Below, piece after piece: positions 50,791-59,802 of a stretch of 64,000 nucleotides of DNA. The notes under the pieces were generated by a model. The model had not been told where the DNA came from. It saw only the letters and a program-made list of their open reading frames with translations, and did not search any database. The DNA comes from Endozoicomonas sp. G2_2 (GTDB lineage: Bacteria > Pseudomonadota > Gammaproteobacteria > Nevskiales > Salinisphaeraceae), in assembly GCF_017744135.1 (NCBI RefSeq), contig NZ_JAGHQU010000017.1:1-64000 (forward strand), given 5' to 3'. The first letter of the stretch is position 1; every line of letters starts with the position of its first letter. Made by a program: the position numbers and the translations under genes.

Positions 50791-51846
50791 TCACGCTATA
50801 GCCTCACATGCGAATTCCCGCAGGATCGCAGGAGTGCAAATGCTCTCTTGATCAATTCCGCGCTCTCCACATCGCACGGCGAGTGGATGTTCATCGTGAA
50901 GATTTTGACCTTGCTTGCCGGTTGCCTTAGCTAGCGGGTGCCCACCCGTAGCCTCAAGCAGATCCAACATCGGCTGGTACAGCGCTGAAAGCCGAAGATG
51001 GGGCAAACGATGCTGTAGCCTTTGAAAAATACGAAAGCCTTCGGGGTCGAGGTCGCCCCAGAAGGTCAGGCGTTCGCATGCAAACGCCGCTGCCGGTGTA
51101 GGCGGCTGCCCGGCGCGCACCAGGCGAGCGTAGTCCCGGGCCTCCACCGCACCTGCCAGTCCCCGGCCGTAGTCCTCGCCAGCCATCGACAGGCCGTAAC
51201 CGTAAGTCACCATCCAGGCCAGTGGCAGATCAGCGGTCGCGGCAACTGCCGCTTCGAAAGCCACCGGGTTCTCCACCAGCACCACGGTTTTAGGCTTCGG
51301 GGGGCCGGCCATCATGAGATGCCAGGTACGCCCGGTGGACAGATGACCGGCCAGCCCGAAGCGGCGCAGAGCGAGGCTGGGTAGTGTGTCCAGGAGCTTC
51401 GAGGATCCGAGTAGGTAGCGGGCGCTGATTACGAAGCGGGGTACGCCCTCCAGACTGTCCTGCTCAGCCCGCAACCGCTGGAGCCCGTTAATCAACCGGC
51501 CCATGTCCTGCGGCGACCAATCGGCCAGCTTAGAGTACAACGGCGCCAGCGCTTCCTGATCTATGTCCGATAGGCTCTCGTCGGCCATAGCGGCCTGCCA
51601 TGCCCTTTCGTCGGCCGTCACAGTTTTCGCCTGGAGGCGAAGCTCGATGAGCGTCAGGGGCTGGCCTTGAGAGTTAAACGAGCCGTGCAGCTCATTAAGC
51701 TCTTTAAGCTCCAACAGGCCAGCCCGCACCTCAGGCTCGGTCAACTTACTGACCCGAGCCACTCGGGCCACCAGCGGGGTTGGCCGCATGGTCCCCGATG
51801 CCGGTTGCAGCTTACGCAGCGCCTCGCGGACCTTCGTGGTGCTCAA
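50791..51846 (-). CDS. jetD: Wadjet system nuclease subunit JetD (TOPRIM-like)
   Basis: A 351-residue protein. Members of the JetD family cut circular DNA extruded by JetABC. The TOPRIM-type catalytic residues are visible: Glu192 in VVLVENPVAF, and the DxD pair Asp265 and Asp267 in TFWGDLDPEGFRIF. The N-terminal half (residues about 1-170) matches the arm domain that contacts the SMC complex. The start is TTG at 51846, overlapping the jetC stop (TTGA), with GGGAG seven bases upstream. It is the last gene of the jetA-B-C-D unit. Confidence 0.9.
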   Translation of the reverse strand: MSTTKVREALRKLQPASGTMRPTPLVARVARVSKLTEPEVRAGLLELKELNELHGSFNSQGQPLTLIELRLQAKTVTADERAWQAAMADESLSDIDQEALAPLYSKLADWSPQDMGRLINGLQRLRAEQDSLEGVPRFVISARYLLGSSKLLDTLPSLALRRFGLAGHLSTGRTWHLMMAGPPKPKTVVLVENPVAFEAAVAATADLPLAWMVTYGYGLSMAGEDYGRGLAGAVEARDYARLVRAGQPPTPAAAFACERLTFWGDLDPEGFRIFQRLQHRLPHLRLSALYQPMLDLLEATGGHPLAKATGKQGQNLHDEHPLAVRCGERGIDQESICTPAILREFACEAIA

Positions 51847-54800
51847 TGTACGTCTCCCGGCCCGGGCGTCTGTTCCAGCCGCAGCTTGCCGATGACCACG
51901 CCTTCGTGGAGCTGCTGTTCCTCGATGTTGGTCCAGCCGCCCTCGGTGCTGGAGTGGGAAGTGCCGAACAGAAATACCGGAAAGTAGTCAAAATTGTTGA
52001 CGTATTCCGGCGGGTGAATGAAGCCGATCACCTGAAGGCGGCCGCGAGTGTTCTGGATCTCAGCCATGCCGGCGTCGATCAGCTTCTTCTTCGACAGGTC
52101 CGAGAACAGGCCGTCGATCAGCATGATGGTTTGCTGATTTTCGCGCGCCTTCCGCCGAGCTGCGGCGGTCGGCAGCCGGCGAGAATCCCTCTCGGTAGAG
52201 AACTCGGTCAAGCGAATGAGCCAGGCCAGCGTCATGGCAGTCTTCTGTCCGGTGCTCAGATGCTGGGTCAGCTCGTGAAACTTGCCATCGCCCCGGATCT
52301 CCGGTGATGAGAACCGGATGCTGGGATCCTTGAACAGCCGCCGGTAGCACATCTCGCGGATACGAGCGCGAATCTGATCCTCGGCCCGCTGATCCTCGCT
52401 GGAGTGATGTCGCGCCTGGTTCATGTCGTCCTGCAACACCGACACCTGCCCGTGAATAGTGGTCCGAATGTCACGCACCAACTCCTGAGCCGACTCCCGA
52501 TCAAGGGCCGTGGCCTTGATCTCGAACCGCAAAGCATCCGGGTCCTGCGTATCCTTGGCCACGCGCTGGAGGATTCTGAGGTGTTGGCCCGCGCTGGTGA
52601 TCAGGTTGCCCATGCGATTGATCGCCTCGTCCATGCTGACCTGGGCCGCGGTGCTCACCGCCTCCAGCTTCTCCTTCGCTGCCTCACGCAGCCCGAGGTA
52701 GCTCTCAGCCAACCGGTGAACACGATCGGCTTGGTCGAGCCCTTCGACAGGCCGCAAATGCTCGCGCTCCGAGGGTCCCAGATCACTATCTTCGGCTCTC
52801 AGGCTATTGATCAGTTCCAGCATGCGGCCAACCTGGCGGTTACGGTCGGCACGGTGGTCGCGCAGGCTGCGTCGCTTGTGCTCCAGGTCGAGCTCTCTCA
52901 GCTTCACGGCCAGTTCGCCGGCGGTCTCCTCGATGTCGTGGAGGTCCATGACGCGCAGCGCGTGTCGCAGGTTGCCGGACGCGATGCAGATCTCGTGCTC
53001 GGCGAGCTGGCCCCCGTCGATCGCCCCGGGCTTGAGCTCCGCGCTGAACGAGCGGGTCAGGCGGTCCTGTTGCAGCAGTTCGGCCAGCGCGTGGTCCACG
53101 GCGTCCCGCGCCTTCACGTAGCGCGGGCGATCCCCGCGCGCCTGCTCGAGTTGCTGTTGTGCCTCCCGGAGAAGGCGGGTTTTCTGTTCTCGCGCCCTCT
53201 GAGCATCCGCCCTTTCTTGTTCCGGCGTCTGGCCATCGGCCCGTCGTTGCCTAATGTCTACGTACTTGGCGGCGCGCTTGAGGGTCTGCTGGAAACTTAC
53301 CCGGTTCTGCGCCCGATCCAACGTTGCCTCGATTCGCTGGCCCTGTTCTTCGCGGGTGACCTGCCAGGCCGGGCCCTTCAGCTTCACGAACGTCTGCGCC
53401 TGATCCACGCGCCGGCGTTGCTCAGGCGGGTAGGCCTGGCCCCGCGCCTCATCAGCCTCCAACTGGGACGTCTCGGCCATGTTTAGGCGGCCCTCGGCGG
53501 TTTCTACGCGCTCCCTTGCACGCCGGGTGGCATTTGCGGCCCGCTCCACCGCCAACTTTGCATCAACCACCGCTTGATTCCCGCCGGCTTGCTCGAAGGC
53601 CGCGGCGCCACGGATCATTGCCAAGCTGTTGCCCGTGAGCCGTTCGTTGATCGCGATTGCTGTCGCCTCGTTGTCTCCGTGCTCGGTACGCGCTTCGGGC
53701 AGACGCGTCTCCACGTTGGCTGTCAGCGCGTCGCGCGCTTCGCGGGCATTACTCACGGCCTTCCCCTCGGGCGCCAGCCGTCGACGTTCCGCTTCGAGCC
53801 GCTCGATGGCTTGATCGGCGGCGGCAATCTGCGCTCTCAGGTCCTCTTTGCGCTCTTCGATCTTGGCTGGATCCAGCAGACACTCCACATCCAGCGTGCG
53901 TAGGCCGGCCAGCAGCCCGGTGGCCCGGTTATCCTGAACATCGAGCCGACCCTCGCGGGCGTATTGCACCAACTCACGGCCCACGAAACAGGGCAAGCGC
54001 ATCTCTGCGGCTTCCAGCGAGGCAGCCGCGCGCTCCGCACCCGCCGCATCCGAGCCCACCGGCGCGAACAGCAGCGCTGAGAAATGGGTCAGCACTTCAG
54101 CGCGACGCGGCCCCGGTAGGGAGAGGCCATCGATGAACTCATGCAGCGGTTCGGCCGGAATATCGGTCTCCGACAGATGCTGCAAGGCCGCCCGGTAACG
54201 GGCATCGGGGGCTGCCAGCTCATCGGCCTCCAGCGCCTCCAGTTGAGCTTTTAACTCCTTACCCTCAGCCTTTTTCTCATGCCGCTCAATGCCGGCCTGT
54301 TCACGCCTAGCATCCGCTTGCTGCAACCAGGCAGCCGGGTCGGCGTCCTGCCCCTGCTGAGTCCGGAAAGCCAGCAGAGCGTGCTCCAGGTCCTGGAGGC
54401 GTTCGATTTCGCGCTTGAGGTCGGCGCGCTTGTCGGAACAGGCTTGCAGTGTTTTTCGCTGATCTTCCTCGAATCCGGAAGCCCGGGTCTCAGGGAAGGC
54501 TTCGGCAAATCGTTGATGCACCGCCTGCTGCTCGACCAGGTGCTCGTGCCGAGCCTCGGCTTCATCCTGCTCCCGTTTGGTCGCGTCACGCGCTTGTTTG
54601 GTGGTGTCCAACCCGTCTCGCGCTTCTTGGGTCTGGCGCCTGGCCGTTCGGTATCGCTCCTCGGCCGAATCATGCTCGGCCTGAAGCTGTTGATGCACGA
54701 GCGCGGGGTCAGCCTCAGACCCAAACTCAGCAACGAACTGGGCCCAATCCGGCAGCAGGGGCTCGAGGCGTGCCGAGCGCGCGGTGAAGGCGTTCATTTC

Positions 54801-56405
54801 TTTCTGGGCTTCTTGACGCTCCTCGTCCACGAGATACACCAACTTATCGGCGTGCTCGGCTTCCTCGGGCTCAAAGAACGGGCTCGAACGCACATCCAGG
54901 TAGGCCTGACGGCCTTCCTCGAATTCCGTGTGCTCATTATCAAGTTCGCTGATGCGCTCACTCAGCCTGGTTATTTCATCGCCAAGGCGCCGAACCTGAT
55001 CGTCGGCGGCGTTCATCGTCTCCTCAATCTCGTCGAGCTCCACACGCACGGGGTTAGTGGAAGTAGCCCGCGTCATCCACTCGTAGGCGATTTCTAGGGC
55101 TTCGCTCAGGTCATTACGCACGTGCGGGCGCAGATTCGGCACCAGCGGCAGGAGCCGCTGAGCGTCGTCGATCGAGTAGTAGACGCTGCGGTGGCCCTTG
55201 TCATCTGCGCTGACGGGCCTGAGATCGCAAGTTGGCTCAATGACTTGCGTAATTCGTGTGCCTTTCAACTGGTTGCGACTGGCGATCTCATTGAGTCGCC
55301 TGACCTTTAGCCCAGATGCCGCAGCCAACCCCACGTCTCTCACCAGCACCCCTTTCCCCGCCCCAATCACGGTGTGACGGGCAAGCTGGCCAGTCAGATC
55401 ATCGTCAGGAAAGCTCACCGTGGGCAGCCCTGGCAGCGGGTCGTTGCTGATCTGCTCACGCAGTGCGGCCAGTGTCAGGGCGATCGACTGGTACTGGCCG
55501 TCGTAGCGCTTCTGTGCCGCCTCGGCCTCACCGGCGGCGGCATCCGCGGCATGGGTGCTTTCCTGCACCCTCTTGCAGCGGTCGAATTCTTTTTTCGCCG
55601 TCTCAATATCGCGCTCGTTTTGAATCGAGCGATACAGGCTCTTAAAGATCGTGTCCTCAAGGTAGTGCTCGTCCTTTTCGGCCACGTCCCCCATGATTCC
55701 CGACATGATCTCCGGGGCCAGCACGTCGTAAAAGAAAGTCTGGTCGAAACGCTCAGCATCGCGCTTCTTGAGGTCGAAGAACTGGGCGGCCTGATCACCG
55801 CTGCCGGCCTTCTGGTATTCAGCCAGTTTCTTGGCATTGCCGCTGGCGATAAATAGATCCATCTGCCGGCGCCAGTCCGACTCAGTCACACCCCAGCTGG
55901 CGCGATCGCCCCCCCGGACGCTTTTCTGGAACACCCCGTTGGGCAGTAGGCCCGTTACACCGTCGAGCGTGCCGATGGTCGGTGCGTCCTCGAAGGTGCC
56001 CCGATAGAAGTAGTAATTACGGTCTCGGCCTCGGCCCCGGAACCCGCAAAGTCCAAACACCCACGTCTCTGCAGTAAAGGTCGACTGGCCGGTCGGGCGC
56101 GCTTGCAGCGCGTCTTCGGTCAGATCAATTAGCTCAATTCGGACATGCCCCCAATGGCCGCTTTTATCGGTATGCGGAGGCAGGCAGGCATATACGCGGC
56201 TCATGAGGGCCCGGTCCCGCGAGATCAGCCCTACGATGGCATTGGCCAACGAAGTTTTGCCGCCGCCGTTATCCAGGCGAAGCGCGGTGGACAGGCCGTA
56301 GAACGGCAGGATGGTGCCGCAGAAACGGGGCATCCACGGCAACTTGGGATCGTCGCCGCGGCCGTTAACGTAGTTGGTCGCCTCGAAGCGGTTAATTCCG
56401 AACAT
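51843..56405 (-). CDS. jetC: Wadjet system SMC-type ATPase JetC
   Basis: A MukB-sized SMC-like ATPase of 1520 residues, expected to extrude DNA loops with JetA and JetB. The N-terminal P-loop is RLDNGGGKTSL (residues 44-53). Long alternating charged, coiled-coil stretches (roughly residues 480-800 and 860-1330) surround a central hinge-like region. The C-terminal ABC signature LSTGQKT starts near residue 1383, and Walker B is TIMLIDGLFSDLS (Asp1431), with Gly where SMC proteins have the catalytic Glu. The ATG at 56405 follows the jetB TAG after one base. Long open frames on the other strand are shadows. Confidence 0.9.
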   Translation of the reverse strand: MFGINRFEATNYVNGRGDDPKLPWMPRFCGTILPFYGLSTALRLDNGGGKTSLANAIVGLISRDRALMSRVYACLPPHTDKSGHWGHVRIELIDLTEDALQARPTGQSTFTAETWVFGLCGFRGRGRDRNYYFYRGTFEDAPTIGTLDGVTGLLPNGVFQKSVRGGDRASWGVTESDWRRQMDLFIASGNAKKLAEYQKAGSGDQAAQFFDLKKRDAERFDQTFFYDVLAPEIMSGIMGDVAEKDEHYLEDTIFKSLYRSIQNERDIETAKKEFDRCKRVQESTHAADAAAGEAEAAQKRYDGQYQSIALTLAALREQISNDPLPGLPTVSFPDDDLTGQLARHTVIGAGKGVLVRDVGLAAASGLKVRRLNEIASRNQLKGTRITQVIEPTCDLRPVSADDKGHRSVYYSIDDAQRLLPLVPNLRPHVRNDLSEALEIAYEWMTRATSTNPVRVELDEIEETMNAADDQVRRLGDEITRLSERISELDNEHTEFEEGRQAYLDVRSSPFFEPEEAEHADKLVYLVDEERQEAQKEMNAFTARSARLEPLLPDWAQFVAEFGSEADPALVHQQLQAEHDSAEERYRTARRQTQEARDGLDTTKQARDATKREQDEAEARHEHLVEQQAVHQRFAEAFPETRASGFEEDQRKTLQACSDKRADLKREIERLQDLEHALLAFRTQQGQDADPAAWLQQADARREQAGIERHEKKAEGKELKAQLEALEADELAAPDARYRAALQHLSETDIPAEPLHEFIDGLSLPGPRRAEVLTHFSALLFAPVGSDAAGAERAAASLEAAEMRLPCFVGRELVQYAREGRLDVQDNRATGLLAGLRTLDVECLLDPAKIEERKEDLRAQIAAADQAIERLEAERRRLAPEGKAVSNAREARDALTANVETRLPEARTEHGDNEATAIAINERLTGNSLAMIRGAAAFEQAGGNQAVVDAKLAVERAANATRRARERVETAEGRLNMAETSQLEADEARGQAYPPEQRRRVDQAQTFVKLKGPAWQVTREEQGQRIEATLDRAQNRVSFQQTLKRAAKYVDIRQRRADGQTPEQERADAQRAREQKTRLLREAQQQLEQARGDRPRYVKARDAVDHALAELLQQDRLTRSFSAELKPGAIDGGQLAEHEICIASGNLRHALRVMDLHDIEETAGELAVKLRELDLEHKRRSLRDHRADRNRQVGRMLELINSLRAEDSDLGPSEREHLRPVEGLDQADRVHRLAESYLGLREAAKEKLEAVSTAAQVSMDEAINRMGNLITSAGQHLRILQRVAKDTQDPDALRFEIKATALDRESAQELVRDIRTTIHGQVSVLQDDMNQARHHSSEDQRAEDQIRARIREMCYRRLFKDPSIRFSSPEIRGDGKFHELTQHLSTGQKTAMTLAWLIRLTEFSTERDSRRLPTAAARRKARENQQTIMLIDGLFSDLSKKKLIDAGMAEIQNTRGRLQVIGFIHPPEYVNNFDYFPVFLFGTSHSSTEGGWTNIEEQQLHEGVVIGKLRLEQTPGPGDVH

Positions 56406-56406
56406 G

Positions 56407-57198
56407 CTAATCGTCCTCGTCTTCGCCGTTGCCGCGACGGGTGGCCAGATTGGTGATCTGCGCCAGGGCGTCCTCGCCGGGATCGAGCAGAGCCAGACCA
56501 CGGTCGTAGTTGCGTTGGATTTCGACGGCGCCCAGCAGTGTCTGTTGGTACACCGGTTCTTCTGCCGTGCTGGGCACAATCGTCAGCAAGCCGGCCTCGA
56601 CCATGACCTCGCAGAAGGCAGCCACGCGCCGCTTGAAGTCCATTCCGTCGGCACTGGTTAGGATGGTGAGTACCTGCGTGGCATCGTCGGTCTCGCCAGC
56701 AGAGCCACGGAGCCCATCGCAGTGCTCGCGCAGGGCAGTCTCCAGGCGCGAAGCGGGAAATCTGGCGTCTTGATAGCGGCTGGCAGCAGTCATTCCGCGG
56801 TTGATGTAGGTATAAGTCACCGCCAAGTACATCAGCCAAGTGTGCAGAAACCAGACGCCGGCGCTGGCGCGCGTGTCCCCCTGCTTGATCTGCATGCGTT
56901 CGAGTACACGATCACGCGAGAAATACTGGGGTGGTTGGGCGTCGGCCTGGCGGGCCAGCATCCACAGCTGACTATCCACCTCGATGCCCGGCATCTCGCC
57001 GCCTTCGTAGCGCAGCAACTCCAACCCCTGACCGGCAAGCAGCTCCCGAAACTGCTGCATCACATCGGTGTCCTCGGCTGCGGCCAGCAGGCTAGCGATG
57101 TGATCCTCACCGGTGTGGCGGCGCCGACGGGGCTTGGTCTCCACATAGCGGTGGCGCAGCAAATAAGCGTGCACCTCTCCAACCTCAGACCACTGCAT
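56407..57198 (-). CDS. jetB: Wadjet system subunit JetB (MukE-like)
   Basis: A 263-residue soluble protein in the position of the MukE/KITE-like subunit that bridges the kleisin and SMC heads. It has winged-helix-like helical segments (MQWSEVGEVHAYLLRHRYVE; FKRRVAAFCEVMVEAGLLTIVP) and an acidic tail (NGEDEDD). Sequence similarity to known JetB proteins is hard to see by eye, so the call rests on the gene order. The start at 57198 lies inside the end of jetA (14-base overlap), and its stop is one base from the jetC ATG. Confidence 0.82.
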   Translation of the reverse strand: MQWSEVGEVHAYLLRHRYVETKPRRRRHTGEDHIASLLAAAEDTDVMQQFRELLAGQGLELLRYEGGEMPGIEVDSQLWMLARQADAQPPQYFSRDRVLERMQIKQGDTRASAGVWFLHTWLMYLAVTYTYINRGMTAASRYQDARFPASRLETALREHCDGLRGSAGETDDATQVLTILTSADGMDFKRRVAAFCEVMVEAGLLTIVPSTAEEPVYQQTLLGAVEIQRNYDRGLALLDPGEDALAQITNLATRRGNGEDEDD

Positions 57199-58594
57199 AG
57201 TTGTCTCCGTCAGGCGGTGGGCCAGCGGCGGCGTGATCCTCACCGCGTAGCCGTAACTCCAAGTCATCCCCGGTTAGCGCACGGTGGCCATCGATCGGGA
57301 TTCGCATCGCATCAGCCACCAGGCGCATTTCAATGGCCTCGTCCTCGACCAGCCGCCGCGGTGCGGTGAAAACGCCCACGAGCTGGTCCACCATCGATTG
57401 ACCGTGTGCGGACAGCCACCCCTGTGTGCGCGCCTCGGACAGCCGAATCGGCCGCTCGAACAGGAGCTGGCGAATGTGTTCTCGATGAGCCTCCAGAAAC
57501 AGGTCCATCGGCGTTATCCGGTCATCGCCTTCCTCGGGTCGCGCCACCGGCGCGACCGCTACCTCGGTTTCGGTGGAAATCGCCGGCAGGATGCCGTCAA
57601 AGTCGGCGAGCGCCGCATGGGGCCAACAGACCGCCAGAGGGCCGGACTGTGCATGGCAAGCGGCAACCAAGGCTTCGTCGGGAGGACACAGCGCCAGGTA
57701 CGCCGCAAGCCCCGGCAGGTCACGCACTCCGACCGGCTTTTCCCCAGCGCTGGTGATGTGATGGATAAAGTCGGCATACATGCGGCCGAGCCGCTCCAGC
57801 AGCCGCAGCGCGTTGTAGAGTTCGAGGCTGAATTGCTCGGCATCGGCGCCGCCGTGCTGCCCGGCATGACGATCCATCGCTTCGGTGATCTCTGACGTTC
57901 CCAGCAGCTCTTGGGCATCGACAACTGCCGCGTTGGTCTCGCTCAGCGCGTTGTTGTAGGCCTCGGACTGGCTACGGAACATCTCGACGCGATCGCCCCG
58001 GCCAGGCTGCTCACGTGTGTTACGGATGTCCTCTGCGAGCTCAGCGATTTTCTGCAATACCGTCTTGAGCGCATCCTGGGCCTCGACGAAAAGCCCGTCC
58101 CGCAGCGCGCCGGCAATTTCCAACGCCCGAAAGCGAGTCAACAGGAAGCTGCTGGCCGATGAGGCCAAACGGATGGCCTGGCGGCCGGTTCGGGTCAAGC
58201 GAGCCCGATCTGCACTTTCATAGGCCGGGCGTTCCAGCAGCGCAGCGGCTTCTCTCGTCGCGTCGATCTGCTCGGGCGCTTCGGGCACCCGCATCCATGA
58301 CTGGCTCGGCGTAGCGAGGAGGATGACGACGTGCTCGAGATCCTCGTTCGAAAGCTCCGGGTAGTGCCCTTGGATTTCTTCGAAGCAGGGTCCGAGCGCC
58401 ACGTAGTCATGGCTAAATATGGTTTCCTGGGAGTGGAGATAGCCGAGAAGACGGGCACCAACGTCCAACCAAATACCTTCACCCCAGCCTGGCCGGTCCT
58501 CCGTAACACGGTAGGTGCCTACGCCCGGATGGCGTGCTAAGTCATGTAGGTCTACTAAACGCAACACTGACCGGAGAAGAGGTCGCAAGTCCAC
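57185..58594 (-). CDS. jetA: Wadjet system kleisin subunit JetA (MukF-like)
   Basis: A 469-residue, mostly helical protein in the kleisin position of the operon. A winged-helix-like N-terminus and a coiled-coil middle (residues about 165-260, e.g. ALKTVLQKIAELAEDIRNTREQ) fit MukF/JetA; the C-terminal 90 residues form another winged-helix-like block. The start is GTG at 58594, with only a weak ribosome-binding site (AAAGAA). It leads the jetABCD unit, and all four genes are coupled by overlap or one-base spacing. Confidence 0.82.
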   Translation of the reverse strand: MDLRPLLRSVLRLVDLHDLARHPGVGTYRVTEDRPGWGEGIWLDVGARLLGYLHSQETIFSHDYVALGPCFEEIQGHYPELSNEDLEHVVILLATPSQSWMRVPEAPEQIDATREAAALLERPAYESADRARLTRTGRQAIRLASSASSFLLTRFRALEIAGALRDGLFVEAQDALKTVLQKIAELAEDIRNTREQPGRGDRVEMFRSQSEAYNNALSETNAAVVDAQELLGTSEITEAMDRHAGQHGGADAEQFSLELYNALRLLERLGRMYADFIHHITSAGEKPVGVRDLPGLAAYLALCPPDEALVAACHAQSGPLAVCWPHAALADFDGILPAISTETEVAVAPVARPEEGDDRITPMDLFLEAHREHIRQLLFERPIRLSEARTQGWLSAHGQSMVDQLVGVFTAPRRLVEDEAIEMRLVADAMRIPIDGHRALTGDDLELRLRGEDHAAAGPPPDGDNYAVV

Positions 58595-58636
58595 TGTTCT
58601 TTAGTTTTTTTCTTTCACGCAAGCATACCGAAGCGG

Positions 58637-58655
58637 TGGGTCATTTAACGACCCA
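58637..58655. repeat. Inverted repeat upstream of jetA
   Basis: TGGGTC (58637-58642) and GACCCA (58650-58655) flank a seven-base AT-rich centre, 43 bases before the jetA start. It may be an operator for the jet operon; no clear promoter hexamers are seen. The rest of 58595-58840 shows no gene. Confidence 0.35.
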
Positions 58656-58840
58656 TATCGATCATTGAGGAACTGGTTATTGCCCCCCCTTTTACATCCC
58701 ACGGGGTACCACGGAAACGACAGGTTAGCTACGGCGACTCTTCGCGGCCCCAGAATCCAACCTCAGAACTAAGTGCACAGTTACCGACACAGCCGATGCG
58801 TGAGTTGACTGCGCCCTGTTCGGCCCGAACGGCAGACGCT

Positions 58841-59082
58841 CTATCGTGGGCGTGTCTCGACCTCGGCATGGGACAGGCCGAGCTGGTGAACGACGCGGAT
58901 GACGGCATCGATCGTCTTGAAGGCCGGTAGGCGCCGGCGCCCGTTTCCACAACCGCCCATTCTTCGCTGCCGAAACGGACCACGATGATGTATTCGTCGG
59001 CGTAGATCGGATCGCGATTGACCTAGGCGCGAATCTTGCCGCGATAGAACGCGATCGCAGTGCGCAGATCGAAGAGTTTCAT
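58841..59082 (-). pseudogene. Broken small gene (in-frame stop and frameshift)
   Basis: From the ATG at 59082 the frame reads MKLFDLRTAIAFYRGKIRA, then a TAG at 59023-59025, then continues in frame as VNRDPIYADEYIIVVRFG and on to about 58928. There a one-base shift restores FKTIDAVIRVVHQLGLSHAEVE and ends at a TAG at 58841-58843. Joined, it would be a protein of about 80 residues. I do not recognise the family. The two lesions show it is decayed. Confidence 0.65.
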
Positions 59083-59198
59083 CGGCTATCCGTGGTCGAA
59101 ATTCCCGCGTGGAACTCGCGCGCGCGATCGGCGCAAAGCCTTATATGGCGGGCGTTTCAGGCGGTCGCATTTTTGATCAAAAATGCCTAAGAATTTTC

Positions 59199-59612
59199 TC
59201 AGATCAGCTCGCGTTGGGGCTTCGCGGCGTTGCCGTGACCGCCGTAGAGGCGCAGATGCTGGGCGGCCTGGCGCAGATAGTCCGCCGCGGTGGCCATGGC
59301 GCACAGATCAGCGAAGGCCATGGGCTCGAGCGCGGCGCGAACACGCGCCGGGTCGTTGCCGGCCGCGTTCTTGAGGGCCTGCTTGAGCAGTGCCTCGGGC
59401 ACGGGCTCGTAAGCCTCGGGTGATTTCCACGACATCAGGGCCGCGACATCGCGGGCGCGCAGATCTGTGGCGATATCGCGCAGCATTGTTGCACCGGTCT
59501 CGAGGGTCTGCTGATCCTCGCGCGTCTGGCGGCGCACGAACTCGTAGCAGGCGGCGTGTTCGGCCCGGGCCATGCCGGCGATGACCTCGGCCATGGGCGT
59601 GTCGTGGTTCAT
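59199..59612 (-). CDS. Hypothetical protein
   Basis: A 137-residue soluble, mostly helical and acidic protein (MNHDTPMAEVIAGMARAEHAACYEF near the start, DLCAMATAADYLRQAAQHLRLYGGHG near the end). No signal peptide, membrane segment or recognised motif. A TTG five codons upstream is an alternative start, and neither start has a clear ribosome-binding site. Codon use is like that of the host. It lies between the broken gene and the MobI-like gene, all on the same strand. Confidence 0.6.
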   Translation of the reverse strand: MNHDTPMAEVIAGMARAEHAACYEFVRRQTREDQQTLETGATMLRDIATDLRARDVAALMSWKSPEAYEPVPEALLKQALKNAAGNDPARVRAALEPMAFADLCAMATAADYLRQAAQHLRLYGGHGNAAKPQRELI

Positions 59613-59676
59613 GAGGACGGCGTACAAGAAGAATCGATGCGTATTGTGAGCCAGACCGGGTGCTGGCTGCGAGCCG

Positions 59677-59802
59677 TCATGCGGGCGCTTTGGCCTGCTC
59701 GATCATGCGATCGATCCGCTTGGCCGTGACAACAGTGCGATGGTTAGCTTGCCAGAGCCATCGCACCCATACGGATATGCGCTTACGCGATCTCAATCGC
59801 AA
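59677..59802 (-). CDS. Possible 41-residue basic protein
   Basis: A short frame overlapping the end of the MobI-like gene by 10 bases. It encodes a very basic, Trp-rich peptide containing KRISVWVRWLWQANHRT and ending RIDRMIEQAKAPA. The start (TTG at 59802, or GTG at 59766) is uncertain and no clear ribosome-binding site is seen. The protein-like composition and the overlap are the only support. Confidence 0.3.
   Translation of the reverse strand: MRLRSRKRISVWVRWLWQANHRTVVTAKRIDRMIEQAKAPA

Noticed and set aside
52404-53486. 360-codon open frame antisense to jetC
   Set aside because: It is a shadow of the coiled-coil region of jetC, with no start signal or motif.
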